Part shown: positions 7,554 through 15,666 of the stretch, one piece after another | Layout: every line of letters begins with the position of its first letter | Position numbering within the stretch: position 1 is the first letter of the stretch | DNA from: Streptomyces sp. MST-110588 | GTDB taxonomy: Bacteria > Actinomycetota > Actinomycetes > Streptomycetales > Streptomycetaceae | Direction of reading: 5' to 3' | Assembly: GCF_022695595.1 (NCBI RefSeq) | Contig: NZ_CP074380.1 | Coordinates: 7,592,501-7,656,500, forward strand | DNA: 64,000 nt | Program-made: the position numbers and the translations under genes | The notes under the pieces: generated by a model | Database searches by the model: none | What the model saw: the letters and a program-made list of their open reading frames with translations, nothing else | What the model was told of the DNA's origin: nothing

Positions 7554-10039
7554 CCGTACGCCGACAAGCCGCGCCGGCCATGCCGTCCGCGCCGCCCCCG
7601 ACGTCCGCACCGGCCGGGCCGACGGGGGAGTGGACCTGGGAGTACGAGGGCTACGACCCGTCGCAAGAACGTCTGCGGGAGTCCCTGTGCACACTCGGCA
7701 ACGGATACTTCGCCACCCGCGGAGCGGCGCCCGAGACGGTCGCCGGTGCCTGCCACTACCCCGGTACGTACGTGGCCGGCTGTTACAACCGGCTGGTGTC
7801 TCAGGTAGCCGGACGGCAGGTGGAGAACGAGGACCTGGTCAACCTGCCCAACTGGCTGCCGCTGCGCTTCCGCGTCCCCTCGGAAGCGGGCGCTGCCGCC
7901 CGGTGGATCACCCCCGACGACGCGGGCCTGCTGGAATACCGGCAGACGCTGGATCTGCGCGCGGGCACCCTCACCCGCCGTATGCGCGTCCACCTGGCTG
8001 GCCCGCGGAGCCTGCTCGTGGTGCAGCGCCGCCTCGTGCACATGGCAGACCCGCATCTGGCCGCCCTGCGTACGGAGTTCACGCCACAGGGCTGGTCGGG
8101 GGAGCTGGAGGTGGAGTCGGCGGTGGACGGCGACGTCACCAACGCCGGGGTCGCCCGGTACGGCGCGCTCGCCGGTGACCACCTGATACGTATGCACACC
8201 GGAGCGGTGGACCCGGCGACCGTGTGGCTGCGGTGCCGTACCTCCACCTCCGACATCCGCCTCGCCTGCGCGGCGCGTACCCGGGTCACGGCCGGCCGGG
8301 CGGCCAGGAGCCGGACCGTACTGAGCCCGACCGGCGCCGCCCACCGGGTGCGGCTGGCCGTCACGGACCACGAGACCAGCGCGGTGGAGAAGGTCGTGGC
8401 CCTGCACACCTCACGCGACCCGGCGATCAGCGACTCCTCGCTCGCGGCCGTCGACGACGTGGCACGGGCACCCGGCCACGCCGAACTCCTCCTCTCGCAC
8501 ACCGCGGCCTGGGACCGCCTGTGGCGCCGGGCCGACCTCCAGGTCCCCGGCGAAGCCGGCCGTATCCTGCGGCTGCACCTGTTCCACCTGCTCCAGACCC
8601 TCTCCCCGCACACGGCGGAGCTGGACGTGGGCGTACCCGCCAGGGGGCTGCACGGCGAGGCCTACCGCGGCCACGTCTTCTGGGACGAGCTGTTCGTCCT
8701 GCCGTACCTGAACCTGCACTTCCCCGAGATCTCCCGGGGCCTGCTGAACTACCGCCACCGCAGGCTGGGGCGGGCCTGCCGCGCCGCGGAGGACGCGGGC
8801 CGCACCGGGGCCATGTACCCCTGGCAGAGCGGCAGCGACGGCCGGGAGGAGACCCAGACCTGGCACCTGAACCCGCGCTCCGGACGCTGGCTGCCCGACC
8901 ACACGCGCCTGCAGCACCACGTCGGCTCGGCCGTCGCCTACAACGTATGGCGCTACTGCGAGGCCAGCGGAGACACCGAGTACCTGCACACCAAGGGCGC
9001 CGAGATGCTGACACAGATCGCCCGGTTCTGGTGTGACACCGCCCGGTACGACCCCGGGACCGGCCGCTACCGCATTCTGGGGGTCGTCGGCCCCGACGAG
9101 TACCACGACGCCTACCCGGACGCCGGCGTTCCGGGCCTGAACGACAACGCCTACACGAACGTCACGGCCGCCTGGGTGCTGCGCCGTGCCCTGGACCTCG
9201 CCCGTACGCTGCCCGTCCCGCGGCGCCGCGAACTCTTCGACCAGCTCCACCTGGACGCCGGCGAACTCGACCGGTGGGAGGAGGTCTCCCGCAAGCTCCG
9301 GGTCCCCTTCCACGCGGGTGTGGTCAGCCAGTTCGACGGGTACGGCGACCTCGCGGAGCTGGACTGGGAGACCTACCGCAAGCGCTACGGCGACATCCGG
9401 CGGCTGGACCGCATCCTGGAGGAGGAGGGGGACAGCCCCAACCGCTACCAGGTATCCAAACAGGCCGACGTCCTGATGCTCGGCTACCTCTTCTCCCCCA
9501 CGGAACTGGCGGACCTCTTCCGCCTGCTCGGCCACCCGATGGACGAGGCGAAGTGGCGGGCGACCGTCGAGTACTACCTGCGGCGCACCAGCCACGGATC
9601 GACCCTGAGCGGACTGGTGCACGGCTGGGTGCTGGCCCGCGCCCGGCGCGGTGACGCCTGGCAGCACTGCCTGGAGGCGCTGTGCGGGGACGTGGCCGAC
9701 GTTCAGGGCGGCACCACCGCCGAGGGCATCCACCTCGGGGCCATGGCGGGCACCCTGGACCTCGTACAACGCGGACTGGCCGGCCTGGAGACCCGCGGGG
9801 AAGCGCTGAGGTTCGACCCCGCGCCCCTGCCGGAACTCTCCGCCTTCGGCTACCGGCTGCGGTACCGGGGCCACTGGGACGTCGGAGTACGCATCACCGC
9901 CGACCTCCTGCGGATAGCCGTACCGGCCTCCGAGGAACGCCCCGTCCGGGTGGTCTTCGCCGACCGCACCGTCATGGTCCCGCCGGGCGGCACCCACGAG
10001 TTCCGCCTGTCCGCCCCGCCCGCCGCGGGCGTTCACTGA
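7550..10039 (+). CDS. Glycoside hydrolase family 65 enzyme (disaccharide phosphorylase type)
   Basis: An 829-residue cytosolic enzyme of the maltose/kojibiose/trehalose phosphorylase family, which splits alpha-linked disaccharides with phosphate and inversion to give beta-glucose 1-phosphate. It shows the N-terminal beta-sandwich (CTLGNGYFATRGAAPET near residue 45), the HVFWDELFVLPYL helix, the GVVGPDEYHD motif whose Glu517 is the general acid, and SHGSTLSG (from residue 681) in the phosphate site. Keeping that phosphate loop favours phosphorolysis over hydrolysis. The start ATG at 7550 overlaps the upstream stop. No beta-phosphoglucomutase lies beside it, unlike many GH65 loci. Which disaccharide it uses cannot be read from sequence; trehalose or a related storage sugar is plausible. 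Confidence 0.88.
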   Translation: MTVRRQAAPAMPSAPPPTSAPAGPTGEWTWEYEGYDPSQERLRESLCTLGNGYFATRGAAPETVAGACHYPGTYVAGCYNRLVSQVAGRQVENEDLVNLPNWLPLRFRVPSEAGAAARWITPDDAGLLEYRQTLDLRAGTLTRRMRVHLAGPRSLLVVQRRLVHMADPHLAALRTEFTPQGWSGELEVESAVDGDVTNAGVARYGALAGDHLIRMHTGAVDPATVWLRCRTSTSDIRLACAARTRVTAGRAARSRTVLSPTGAAHRVRLAVTDHETSAVEKVVALHTSRDPAISDSSLAAVDDVARAPGHAELLLSHTAAWDRLWRRADLQVPGEAGRILRLHLFHLLQTLSPHTAELDVGVPARGLHGEAYRGHVFWDELFVLPYLNLHFPEISRGLLNYRHRRLGRACRAAEDAGRTGAMYPWQSGSDGREETQTWHLNPRSGRWLPDHTRLQHHVGSAVAYNVWRYCEASGDTEYLHTKGAEMLTQIARFWCDTARYDPGTGRYRILGVVGPDEYHDAYPDAGVPGLNDNAYTNVTAAWVLRRALDLARTLPVPRRRELFDQLHLDAGELDRWEEVSRKLRVPFHAGVVSQFDGYGDLAELDWETYRKRYGDIRRLDRILEEEGDSPNRYQVSKQADVLMLGYLFSPTELADLFRLLGHPMDEAKWRATVEYYLRRTSHGSTLSGLVHGWVLARARRGDAWQHCLEALCGDVADVQGGTTAEGIHLGAMAGTLDLVQRGLAGLETRGEALRFDPAPLPELSAFGYRLRYRGHWDVGVRITADLLRIAVPASEERPVRVVFADRTVMVPPGGTHEFRLSAPPAAGVH

Positions 10040-10244
10040 CCACCGGACCCAAGAGATCGCCACCCAGGAGAGCCGGCCTGGCGTCGAGGGGCCGATGGGG
10101 CCGCGCGGTGTCCCGCGTGGCCCTGCGCGGGACCCGTGCCCCGGCGGGACGATGCCGTCGTCCGGAGGACGGACCGTGAGGGATGCCGGAGTGTGAGGGG
10201 CGCCGGAGCGTGAGGGCGCCGGACCGCGATGGAGGGGTGTTCGC

Positions 10245-11168
10245 ATGACTGGCCACATAGCCGTGGGGCTGGACGGCTCCCGGGAAAGCCTGGCAGCCGC
10301 CGACTGGGCGGCCGGCGAAGCCCGGCTCCGCGGGCTGCCGCTGCGGCTCGTGCACGCCTGGGAAGGACCCAAGGACCTGGACCTGGACCTGGACGGGGAC
10401 ACCGGCCAGAAGGAGCCGGACCTGCCGGAACTGGCCGTACCCAGGCACTGGGCGCGGCGCATCCTGCGGTCGGCGGAGAACGGCCTGAGCCTGCGCCACC
10501 CGGACCTGCGGATCGTGGCGGACCTGGTACCCGAGCCGCCGGCCGAGGCGATGGCGGAGGCCGCCGGGCGGGCGGAACTGCTGGTGCTCGGCTCGCGCGG
10601 GCTCGGCGGGGTCGCCGGATTCCTGGTCGGGTCGGTGGCGATGTCCACCGTGGCCCACGCCGGCCGGCCGGTGGTCCTGGTACGGGCGGGACAAGGGGCG
10701 CCCGGGAACGGCGGGAACAACCCGGCCGGCGAGCCGTACCACGAGGTGGTGGTGGGCATCGACGCCCGGCGTCCCTGCGATCCGGTGGCCGGGTTCGCCT
10801 TCGACGCCGCCGCCCGCCGCGGTGCGCCGCTGTGCGTCGTCAACGTCTGGAACCCGCCCTCGTCCTACGCGGACCTGCCGGTCTCACCGCAGGAACCGGA
10901 CATCGACGCGGCATTCGGGGAGCGGGCGCGCCGGGCCGTCACCGCGGCACTGCGGCCATGGCGGGAGAAGTATCCGGAACTGGAGGTCACCGAGGTGTCG
11001 CGGACCGGGAAAGCCGCCCGGAACCTCATCGAATGCGCCTCGTCGGCAAAGATGTTGGTCATCGGGCGCCGCATCCGCCGTTCCGCCGTCGGGGCGCACA
11101 TCGGCCCGGTCGCGCACGCGGTGATCCATCACGCGAGGTGCCCGGTCGCGGTCGTACCGCACGAGTGA
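10245..11168 (+). CDS. Universal stress protein, tandem USP domains
   Basis: A 307-residue cytosolic protein with two UspA folds (about residues 2-147 and 165-305). The first ends with the ATP-binding pattern GSRGLGGVAGFLVGSV followed by GRPVVLV; the second has GRRIRRSAVGAHIGPV. It begins with IAVGLDGS, the usual first strand and P-loop. GGAGG lies 8-12 bp before the ATG. A hexanucleotide repeat (GGACCT) inserts a LDLDLDLD stretch near residue 45. Tandem USPs accumulate under hypoxia, stationary phase or DosR/OsdR-type control in actinobacteria; an imperfect DosR-like palindrome lies at 10129-10142. Confidence 0.9.
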   Translation: MTGHIAVGLDGSRESLAAADWAAGEARLRGLPLRLVHAWEGPKDLDLDLDGDTGQKEPDLPELAVPRHWARRILRSAENGLSLRHPDLRIVADLVPEPPAEAMAEAAGRAELLVLGSRGLGGVAGFLVGSVAMSTVAHAGRPVVLVRAGQGAPGNGGNNPAGEPYHEVVVGIDARRPCDPVAGFAFDAAARRGAPLCVVNVWNPPSSYADLPVSPQEPDIDAAFGERARRAVTAALRPWREKYPELEVTEVSRTGKAARNLIECASSAKMLVIGRRIRRSAVGAHIGPVAHAVIHHARCPVAVVPHE

Positions 11169-11456
11169 TGTCACCAGTGGTGCCCGGGGCACACGGTGGC
11201 CCGTGGCAGGTGCCCACGACGGGACATCGGGGCTCATCGGCCGACCGGTTCCGGCCTTTTCCTGACAGCGCTGCCTTCCCTCTTGCTCCGGCGTGGGCCG
11301 GGCGGCCCCGAGCGGCCCGGACCGTCCCTGCCCGGCGCGGGAGCACGTGCCCTGCCCTCGCCCACGGGCCGGAAGGTCCCTGACGTACCCCGTGCCGGCC
11401 CTGTCCCGTTGCCGGACCGTGTGTGAGCTCGTGTACGGCGAAGGAGGTGTCGGCCT

Positions 11457-12038
11457 GTGCGTGCTGCGAAAACGTGGTGGCGTCGGTGGCACGGCCCTTT
11501 GTGCCGCAGGGTGGACGTGTGGGATGCCTGGCTCGGCCTGCTGACGGCGCTGCTGCTGGCCTTCGGTGTGCCGGCGGCCGGCTGGTGCGCGGCGTCGTGG
11601 GCGTATGGGGCACAGAGCCAGAGCCGGCGGGAGCAGCAGCGGTCACGCCATGCGGTGACCGCCGTACTGACGCGGGACGTACCGGTGCATCAGCCGCAGG
11701 GGGACGGCGTCGTGGACAGGTATCCCACCACGGTCCGCTGGCGTGCGCCGGACGGGTCGGTCCGTACCGGGCGGACCGCGGTGGACGCCGGTAAGCGAAA
11801 AGGGTCCCGCATCACGGTATGGGTCCTCGACGACGGCCGCCTGACGGACAAACCTCTCGGCCACGGCGGCGTGCTGGTGGCTTCCACGGCCGCCGCACTG
11901 CTGGCGGCGACGGGAGCGGGCACGACCGTCTCCGCGGTGTTCTGGCAGGTCCGCCGGAGGCTGGACCGCAGGCGTTCGGACGCCTGGGCGCAGGAGTGGG
12001 CCGAGGTCGGCCCGGTGTGGTGCCGTGGTGCGGGATGA
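11457..12038 (+). CDS. Rv1733c-like two-pass membrane protein
   Basis: A 193-residue protein with two membrane helices (about residues 22-45 and 138-162) flanking a soluble loop with DGVVDRYPTTVRW and DGSVRTGRTAV, the layout of the Rv1733c family known from the mycobacterial dormancy regulon. Its biochemical role is unknown. It starts at GTG 11457 with a strong AAGGAGG about 10 bp upstream. Its position next to a universal stress protein supports a hypoxia or dormancy role, which is inference from the mycobacterial precedent. Confidence 0.75.
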   Translation: MRAAKTWWRRWHGPLCRRVDVWDAWLGLLTALLLAFGVPAAGWCAASWAYGAQSQSRREQQRSRHAVTAVLTRDVPVHQPQGDGVVDRYPTTVRWRAPDGSVRTGRTAVDAGKRKGSRITVWVLDDGRLTDKPLGHGGVLVASTAAALLAATGAGTTVSAVFWQVRRRLDRRRSDAWAQEWAEVGPVWCRGAG

Positions 12039-12245
12039 CGGTCCCGGCCCGCACCCGGTGAGGGCTCCGTGCGGGCCCGCGGTGTGCGGGGCGGCGGGCC
12101 GGGCCGGGCTGCGGCCCCGGTCCGGCGTGTTCGCCTCTCCTCCTTCCCGTGGTCCGCGCAGCAGGCTCGAAGTCCGGGGACAGCCGGGCAGTTGCCGTCC
12201 AAGGACGCGGCGTCGCCTCCACGGGAGGCGGGGTGAGGAGGGACA

Positions 12246-13691
12246 GTGCTCCAGGACATCACAGCAGGGACGCAGGAGCGGGTCACCGGGATGCTCAACC
12301 GCCGGGCCGTGGGCGGACTGGCACTGGGCGTCGTGCACGACGGCCGCCTGGAGCACTTCGTCGGACACGGCTTCGCCGACATGGCCCGGCGGGTTCCGGT
12401 CGGCCAGGACACGGTCTTCCGTATCGCCTCCCTCAGCAAGACCTTCACCGCCGTCGCGGTGATGCAGCTTCGGGAACGGGGCCTGGTGGACCTCGACGCT
12501 CCCGCCGAGGACTATCTCAGTGCCTACCGGCTGGTGCCGGGAAGGCCCGACTTCCGGCCGGTGACCTTACGTCACCTGCTGACGCACACCGCGGGCATCG
12601 GCGAGCTGCGCACGGCCGCCGACCTGCTGCGGCCCAACGCCGGGGAAGGCGTACGGGTGGGCGATCCGCTGCCGTCGCTCGCCGAGTACTACCGGCGGGG
12701 CCTGAAGGTCGACGCGCAGCCGGGAACGCGGTGGACGTACGCCAACCACGGCTTCGCCACCCTGGGCCAGATCGTCGCGGAGGTCAGCGGCGAGCCCTTC
12801 GACCACTACCTGCGCGAGCACGTCTTCGCGCCCCTGGGCATGACCGACACCGACCTCGTACGCTCCCCACGGCTGCGCGACCGCCTGGCGACGGGCTACG
12901 ACCTGGGCGCCCGGGGACCGAAAGCGGTCACCGACCGGGAGCGGACGACACCGGGCGCCTCGGCGGTCTACTCGACACCGCGCGACCTGGCCCGCTACCT
13001 GTGCGCGCTGCTCGGCGGTGGCACCAACGAATACGGCACGGTCCTCGGGCCCGAGACGCTCGCCACGATGTTCGCCCCCCACTACCGGCCCGACCCCCGC
13101 GTGCCGGGCATGGGCCTGGCGTTCTTCCGCGGCACGGCCGACGGCCACCGGCTCGTCGAACACCAGGGAATCCTGCCCGGCTTCACCTCACAGATGTTTC
13201 TGGCCCCGGACGACGGGCTCGCGCTGATCGCCCTGACCAACGCCGCCCACCGCGCGCTGCTGTGGCTGCCCGGCGAGACGGAAGCCCTCCTGCGCCATCT
13301 GCTCGGCCTGCCGGAAGCGGCCATCCGGGCCGATGTGCCCCAACACCCCGAAATCTGGGGCGAACTGTGCGGCTGGTACGGCCTCGCGGGCCGGATCACG
13401 GACGTACGGGCGCGCGCCATGGCGGGCACCGCCGTCGAGGTCTTCGTCCGCGGCGGCCGGCTCCTGCTGCGCACCCTGACGCCCGTACCGCACCTGCTCC
13501 GCGGCATTCCCCTCCATCCCGACGACCCGGACGACCCCTACGTCTTCCGCATCGACCTGTCGCGCTACGGAATCGGAGCGGCCCGGATCGTCTTCGGCCG
13601 GTCGGCGGACGGGAAAAGCACGGCCCTCCACTTCGTTCCGGTACCCCTCTCCCTCCACAAGATGACCGCTCCATGGCGCTGCCGCCCGTGA
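12246..13691 (+). CDS. Serine hydrolase, class C beta-lactamase-like family
   Basis: A 481-residue penicillin-binding-protein fold enzyme. SLSK (residues 62-65) is the nucleophile motif SxxK, YAN (165-167) the YxN motif, and HQG near residue 306 stands in for KTG. A C-terminal region of about 120 residues follows and may be a small beta-barrel. No signal peptide is visible, so it is probably a cytosolic esterase or D-aminopeptidase-like hydrolase, not a secreted beta-lactamase. GAGGAGGG lies just upstream of the GTG start. Confidence 0.87.
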   Translation: MLQDITAGTQERVTGMLNRRAVGGLALGVVHDGRLEHFVGHGFADMARRVPVGQDTVFRIASLSKTFTAVAVMQLRERGLVDLDAPAEDYLSAYRLVPGRPDFRPVTLRHLLTHTAGIGELRTAADLLRPNAGEGVRVGDPLPSLAEYYRRGLKVDAQPGTRWTYANHGFATLGQIVAEVSGEPFDHYLREHVFAPLGMTDTDLVRSPRLRDRLATGYDLGARGPKAVTDRERTTPGASAVYSTPRDLARYLCALLGGGTNEYGTVLGPETLATMFAPHYRPDPRVPGMGLAFFRGTADGHRLVEHQGILPGFTSQMFLAPDDGLALIALTNAAHRALLWLPGETEALLRHLLGLPEAAIRADVPQHPEIWGELCGWYGLAGRITDVRARAMAGTAVEVFVRGGRLLLRTLTPVPHLLRGIPLHPDDPDDPYVFRIDLSRYGIGAARIVFGRSADGKSTALHFVPVPLSLHKMTAPWRCRP

Positions 13692-13760
13692 CACCTCCCG
13701 GCGGCCGGACCTCGGATGAGAACACGAACGGCCGGACAACGCCGAAAGGAAGACCGGGAA

Positions 13761-14390
13761 TCAGAGTTTCGAGCCCTTGACGCTGCGCCCGATCGGTTCC
13801 CTGGTGTGGAACGCGACACATCCGACCTCGCGGTCGCCGTCCTGGACCCATGAATCCTTGGAGGGGGTCCACAAGTAATAGCCCAGGACGGATTCACCGG
13901 GGCTGGAGCCGACATAGTCCGTGAACTTCTTCTCGCACAGCTCCGCGGCGGCCGAGTTCACCAAGTCATCGCCCGGGAACGCGACGTCGGCCGTCCATCC
14001 GTTGCCCACGAAATACACTTCCGCGTCGTGTTTCTCCCCGCAGGAGACGACACGGACAAAGTCCGGGAGCCCCTTGTAGTCGCTCCTTCGTATGCCGGGT
14101 GCCTGGAAACAGTAGCCGGGCTCCATGGTGAACAGTGACACGATCACGCCGACCGGAGGCCCGGGCGCGGGGTGGTGCTTTCCGTTCCGTACGACGGGAA
14201 CGATCACGTACAAAACGACGGGGGCGATGGCCGCGAGCGCGAGGAAGAGGATGGACGACCTGACGAGGAGGCGTTTTCGCCGCTGCTGGTTCTCCTCCGG
14301 TGTGCGGTGGACTTCCCGCCGGTGGACCCATACGGTGCATGCGGCGCTCAGGAGAGCCGCCACCAGGTTCACCGCCGCGTCCAGGCTCAT
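13761..14390 (-). CDS. Membrane protein with septum-formation-type domain
   Basis: A 209-residue protein with two membrane helices (about residues 4-20 and 45-67) and an extracellular domain containing GYCF, VVSCGEKHDAEVY and DREVGCVAF. The pattern of conserved Cys with a (P/K)H-x-x-EV block matches the actinobacterial septum-formation family (PF13845), whose function is poorly known. The ATG at 14390 was chosen over an upstream start at 14636 because the intervening 82 residues look non-coding. It diverges from the gene at 14572 over about 180 bp. Confidence 0.72.
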   Translation of the reverse strand: MSLDAAVNLVAALLSAACTVWVHRREVHRTPEENQQRRKRLLVRSSILFLALAAIAPVVLYVIVPVVRNGKHHPAPGPPVGVIVSLFTMEPGYCFQAPGIRRSDYKGLPDFVRVVSCGEKHDAEVYFVGNGWTADVAFPGDDLVNSAAAELCEKKFTDYVGSSPGESVLGYYLWTPSKDSWVQDGDREVGCVAFHTREPIGRSVKGSKL

Positions 14391-14571
14391 GGCATCAGGG
14401 TAGGGACGAGGCCGCCGGGAGCCCAGAGATGCCGTCCAACCTGGCACCGGCCGCGGTCCACGGCAAGGCTGTGCCGGGTCGCGGTGAGGAAGTACGCTGA
14501 GCCACGCACTTTGTGGGACGCCGGCGGAAACGTACCGGAGCGAAACCCTCCGGTATGCGCGGGAGGTGATC

Positions 14572-15180
14572 GTGGCGGAGTCCGGCGTGACCGTTGCGCT
14601 GATCAGCTTCGGCAGCAGCTTTTTCAGCGCGTTCATCGTCCTGCTGGGCGACCGCTACATGGGCCGCCTGCAAAAAGAGGCGGTGACCGAAAGCGCCCGT
14701 ATCGGAGCCGGGGCGACGATCGCCGGCGCGGACCGGCAGGCGCAGGCCACCGTGGCGAGTTCGCAGTGGCAGTCGCGCAAGGCGGAAGCCGATGAATACC
14801 GCGTCCGGATCTCTGACCTGAAGAAATTCCAGGAATCGCTGTACAGCGTCAGGGACCAGATCGACCCGCTGATCGATGGAACGCTCCCCGCGGCGTGGCC
14901 GCCCATCGTCCGCAGAATTCCGCTCCATGTACCCAGATGGATTCCGTCTTCAAGCGATCTGTCCGTCCAGATCCTCGCCGACCGGATGCGACGCGGCGCG
15001 TCGCGGATCGATCTGGAGGTGCCGCTGGAGGTGGCTCAGACGGAGGGCACGGTGTCTCCCTTTCTCCGGGAAGTCGCCGAGGTGCTCAAGAGCGAGATCG
15101 ATCAGATGATCGCGCTCGCCGAGGAGGGAATCTCCGCGCTGGAAGGCTGGATATCCGACACCGTACGCCCGGAACGGTGA
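14572..15180 (+). CDS. Unknown protein with N-terminal membrane helix and coiled coil
   Basis: About 202 residues. A hydrophobic N-terminus (about residues 5-25) is followed by a polar helical stretch rich in Gln, Ala and Glu (about 30-95) that looks like a coiled coil, then a less structured tail. I do not recognise a family. The GTG at 14572 has GGGAGG five bases upstream; the GTG at 14566 lies inside that site and is unlikely. Third codon positions look a little less GC-biased than in neighbours, hinting at a more recently acquired gene; this is an impression. Confidence 0.5.
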   Translation: MAESGVTVALISFGSSFFSAFIVLLGDRYMGRLQKEAVTESARIGAGATIAGADRQAQATVASSQWQSRKAEADEYRVRISDLKKFQESLYSVRDQIDPLIDGTLPAAWPPIVRRIPLHVPRWIPSSSDLSVQILADRMRRGASRIDLEVPLEVAQTEGTVSPFLREVAEVLKSEIDQMIALAEEGISALEGWISDTVRPER

Positions 15181-15666
15181 CGCCTCCACCGGCTCCTCCG
15201 CGCGCAGCCGGCCGCCACCACGGCATGCCGTTCGTGTGACCGCCACCGTCCCGGCCAGGGGCCGACCGGCCTGTTCCGGGCCCTGCAGACCCATGCCGGG
15301 CGGGAACCGCAGCGTGCTGCTCGGCTCGGCACGACGCGGGGAACCCTTGGGTTGCGCCGCCCGACGGCCAGTGCGACACGGCGCACGGTACGGGCTGTGC
15401 TCATGGTGCTGACTCCCTCTCCGAAGGTGATGGACGCACCTGCATGGTCAGTGCACCGCCGCCGCCCCGCGCGCGCCGGACGCCAAGTGGGGTACCGCGC
15501 AGGCCCGGTGTGCCCTGCCGCGGCTCCCCCTTCGCCCGCCGCGCGGTGGTCGCCTCCGGGCGCGAGGAACGGCACAGCAGTCCCCGCCCGCCGCTCGCCC
15601 GGACCGTGACCGTCCGCCGGTCCGCCGTGGCTGTGCGGGGGTGGACCGCGTCCCTAGGATCGCCTC
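15181..15666. other. Intergenic stretch without a convincing gene
   Basis: 486 bp between the unknown protein and the permease. On the minus strand a GGAGAGGGAG site precedes an ATG at 15404 encoding MSTARTVRRVALAVG, which resembles the start of a small secreted protein, but the following residues lose all signal-peptide character. It may be a truncated leftover. The last 60 bp probably carry the permease promoter. I see no strong terminator or repeat. Confidence 0.4.

Noticed and set aside
8411..10843. 810-codon minus-strand open frame opposite GH65 and the USP gene
   Set aside because: A shadow of two real plus-strand genes with low-complexity Arg/Gly/Ala/Val composition.
15102..15404. Small minus-strand gene starting MSTARTVRRVALAVG
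   Set aside because: Good ribosome binding site, but the rest loses signal-peptide character and overlaps the end of the plus-strand gene.
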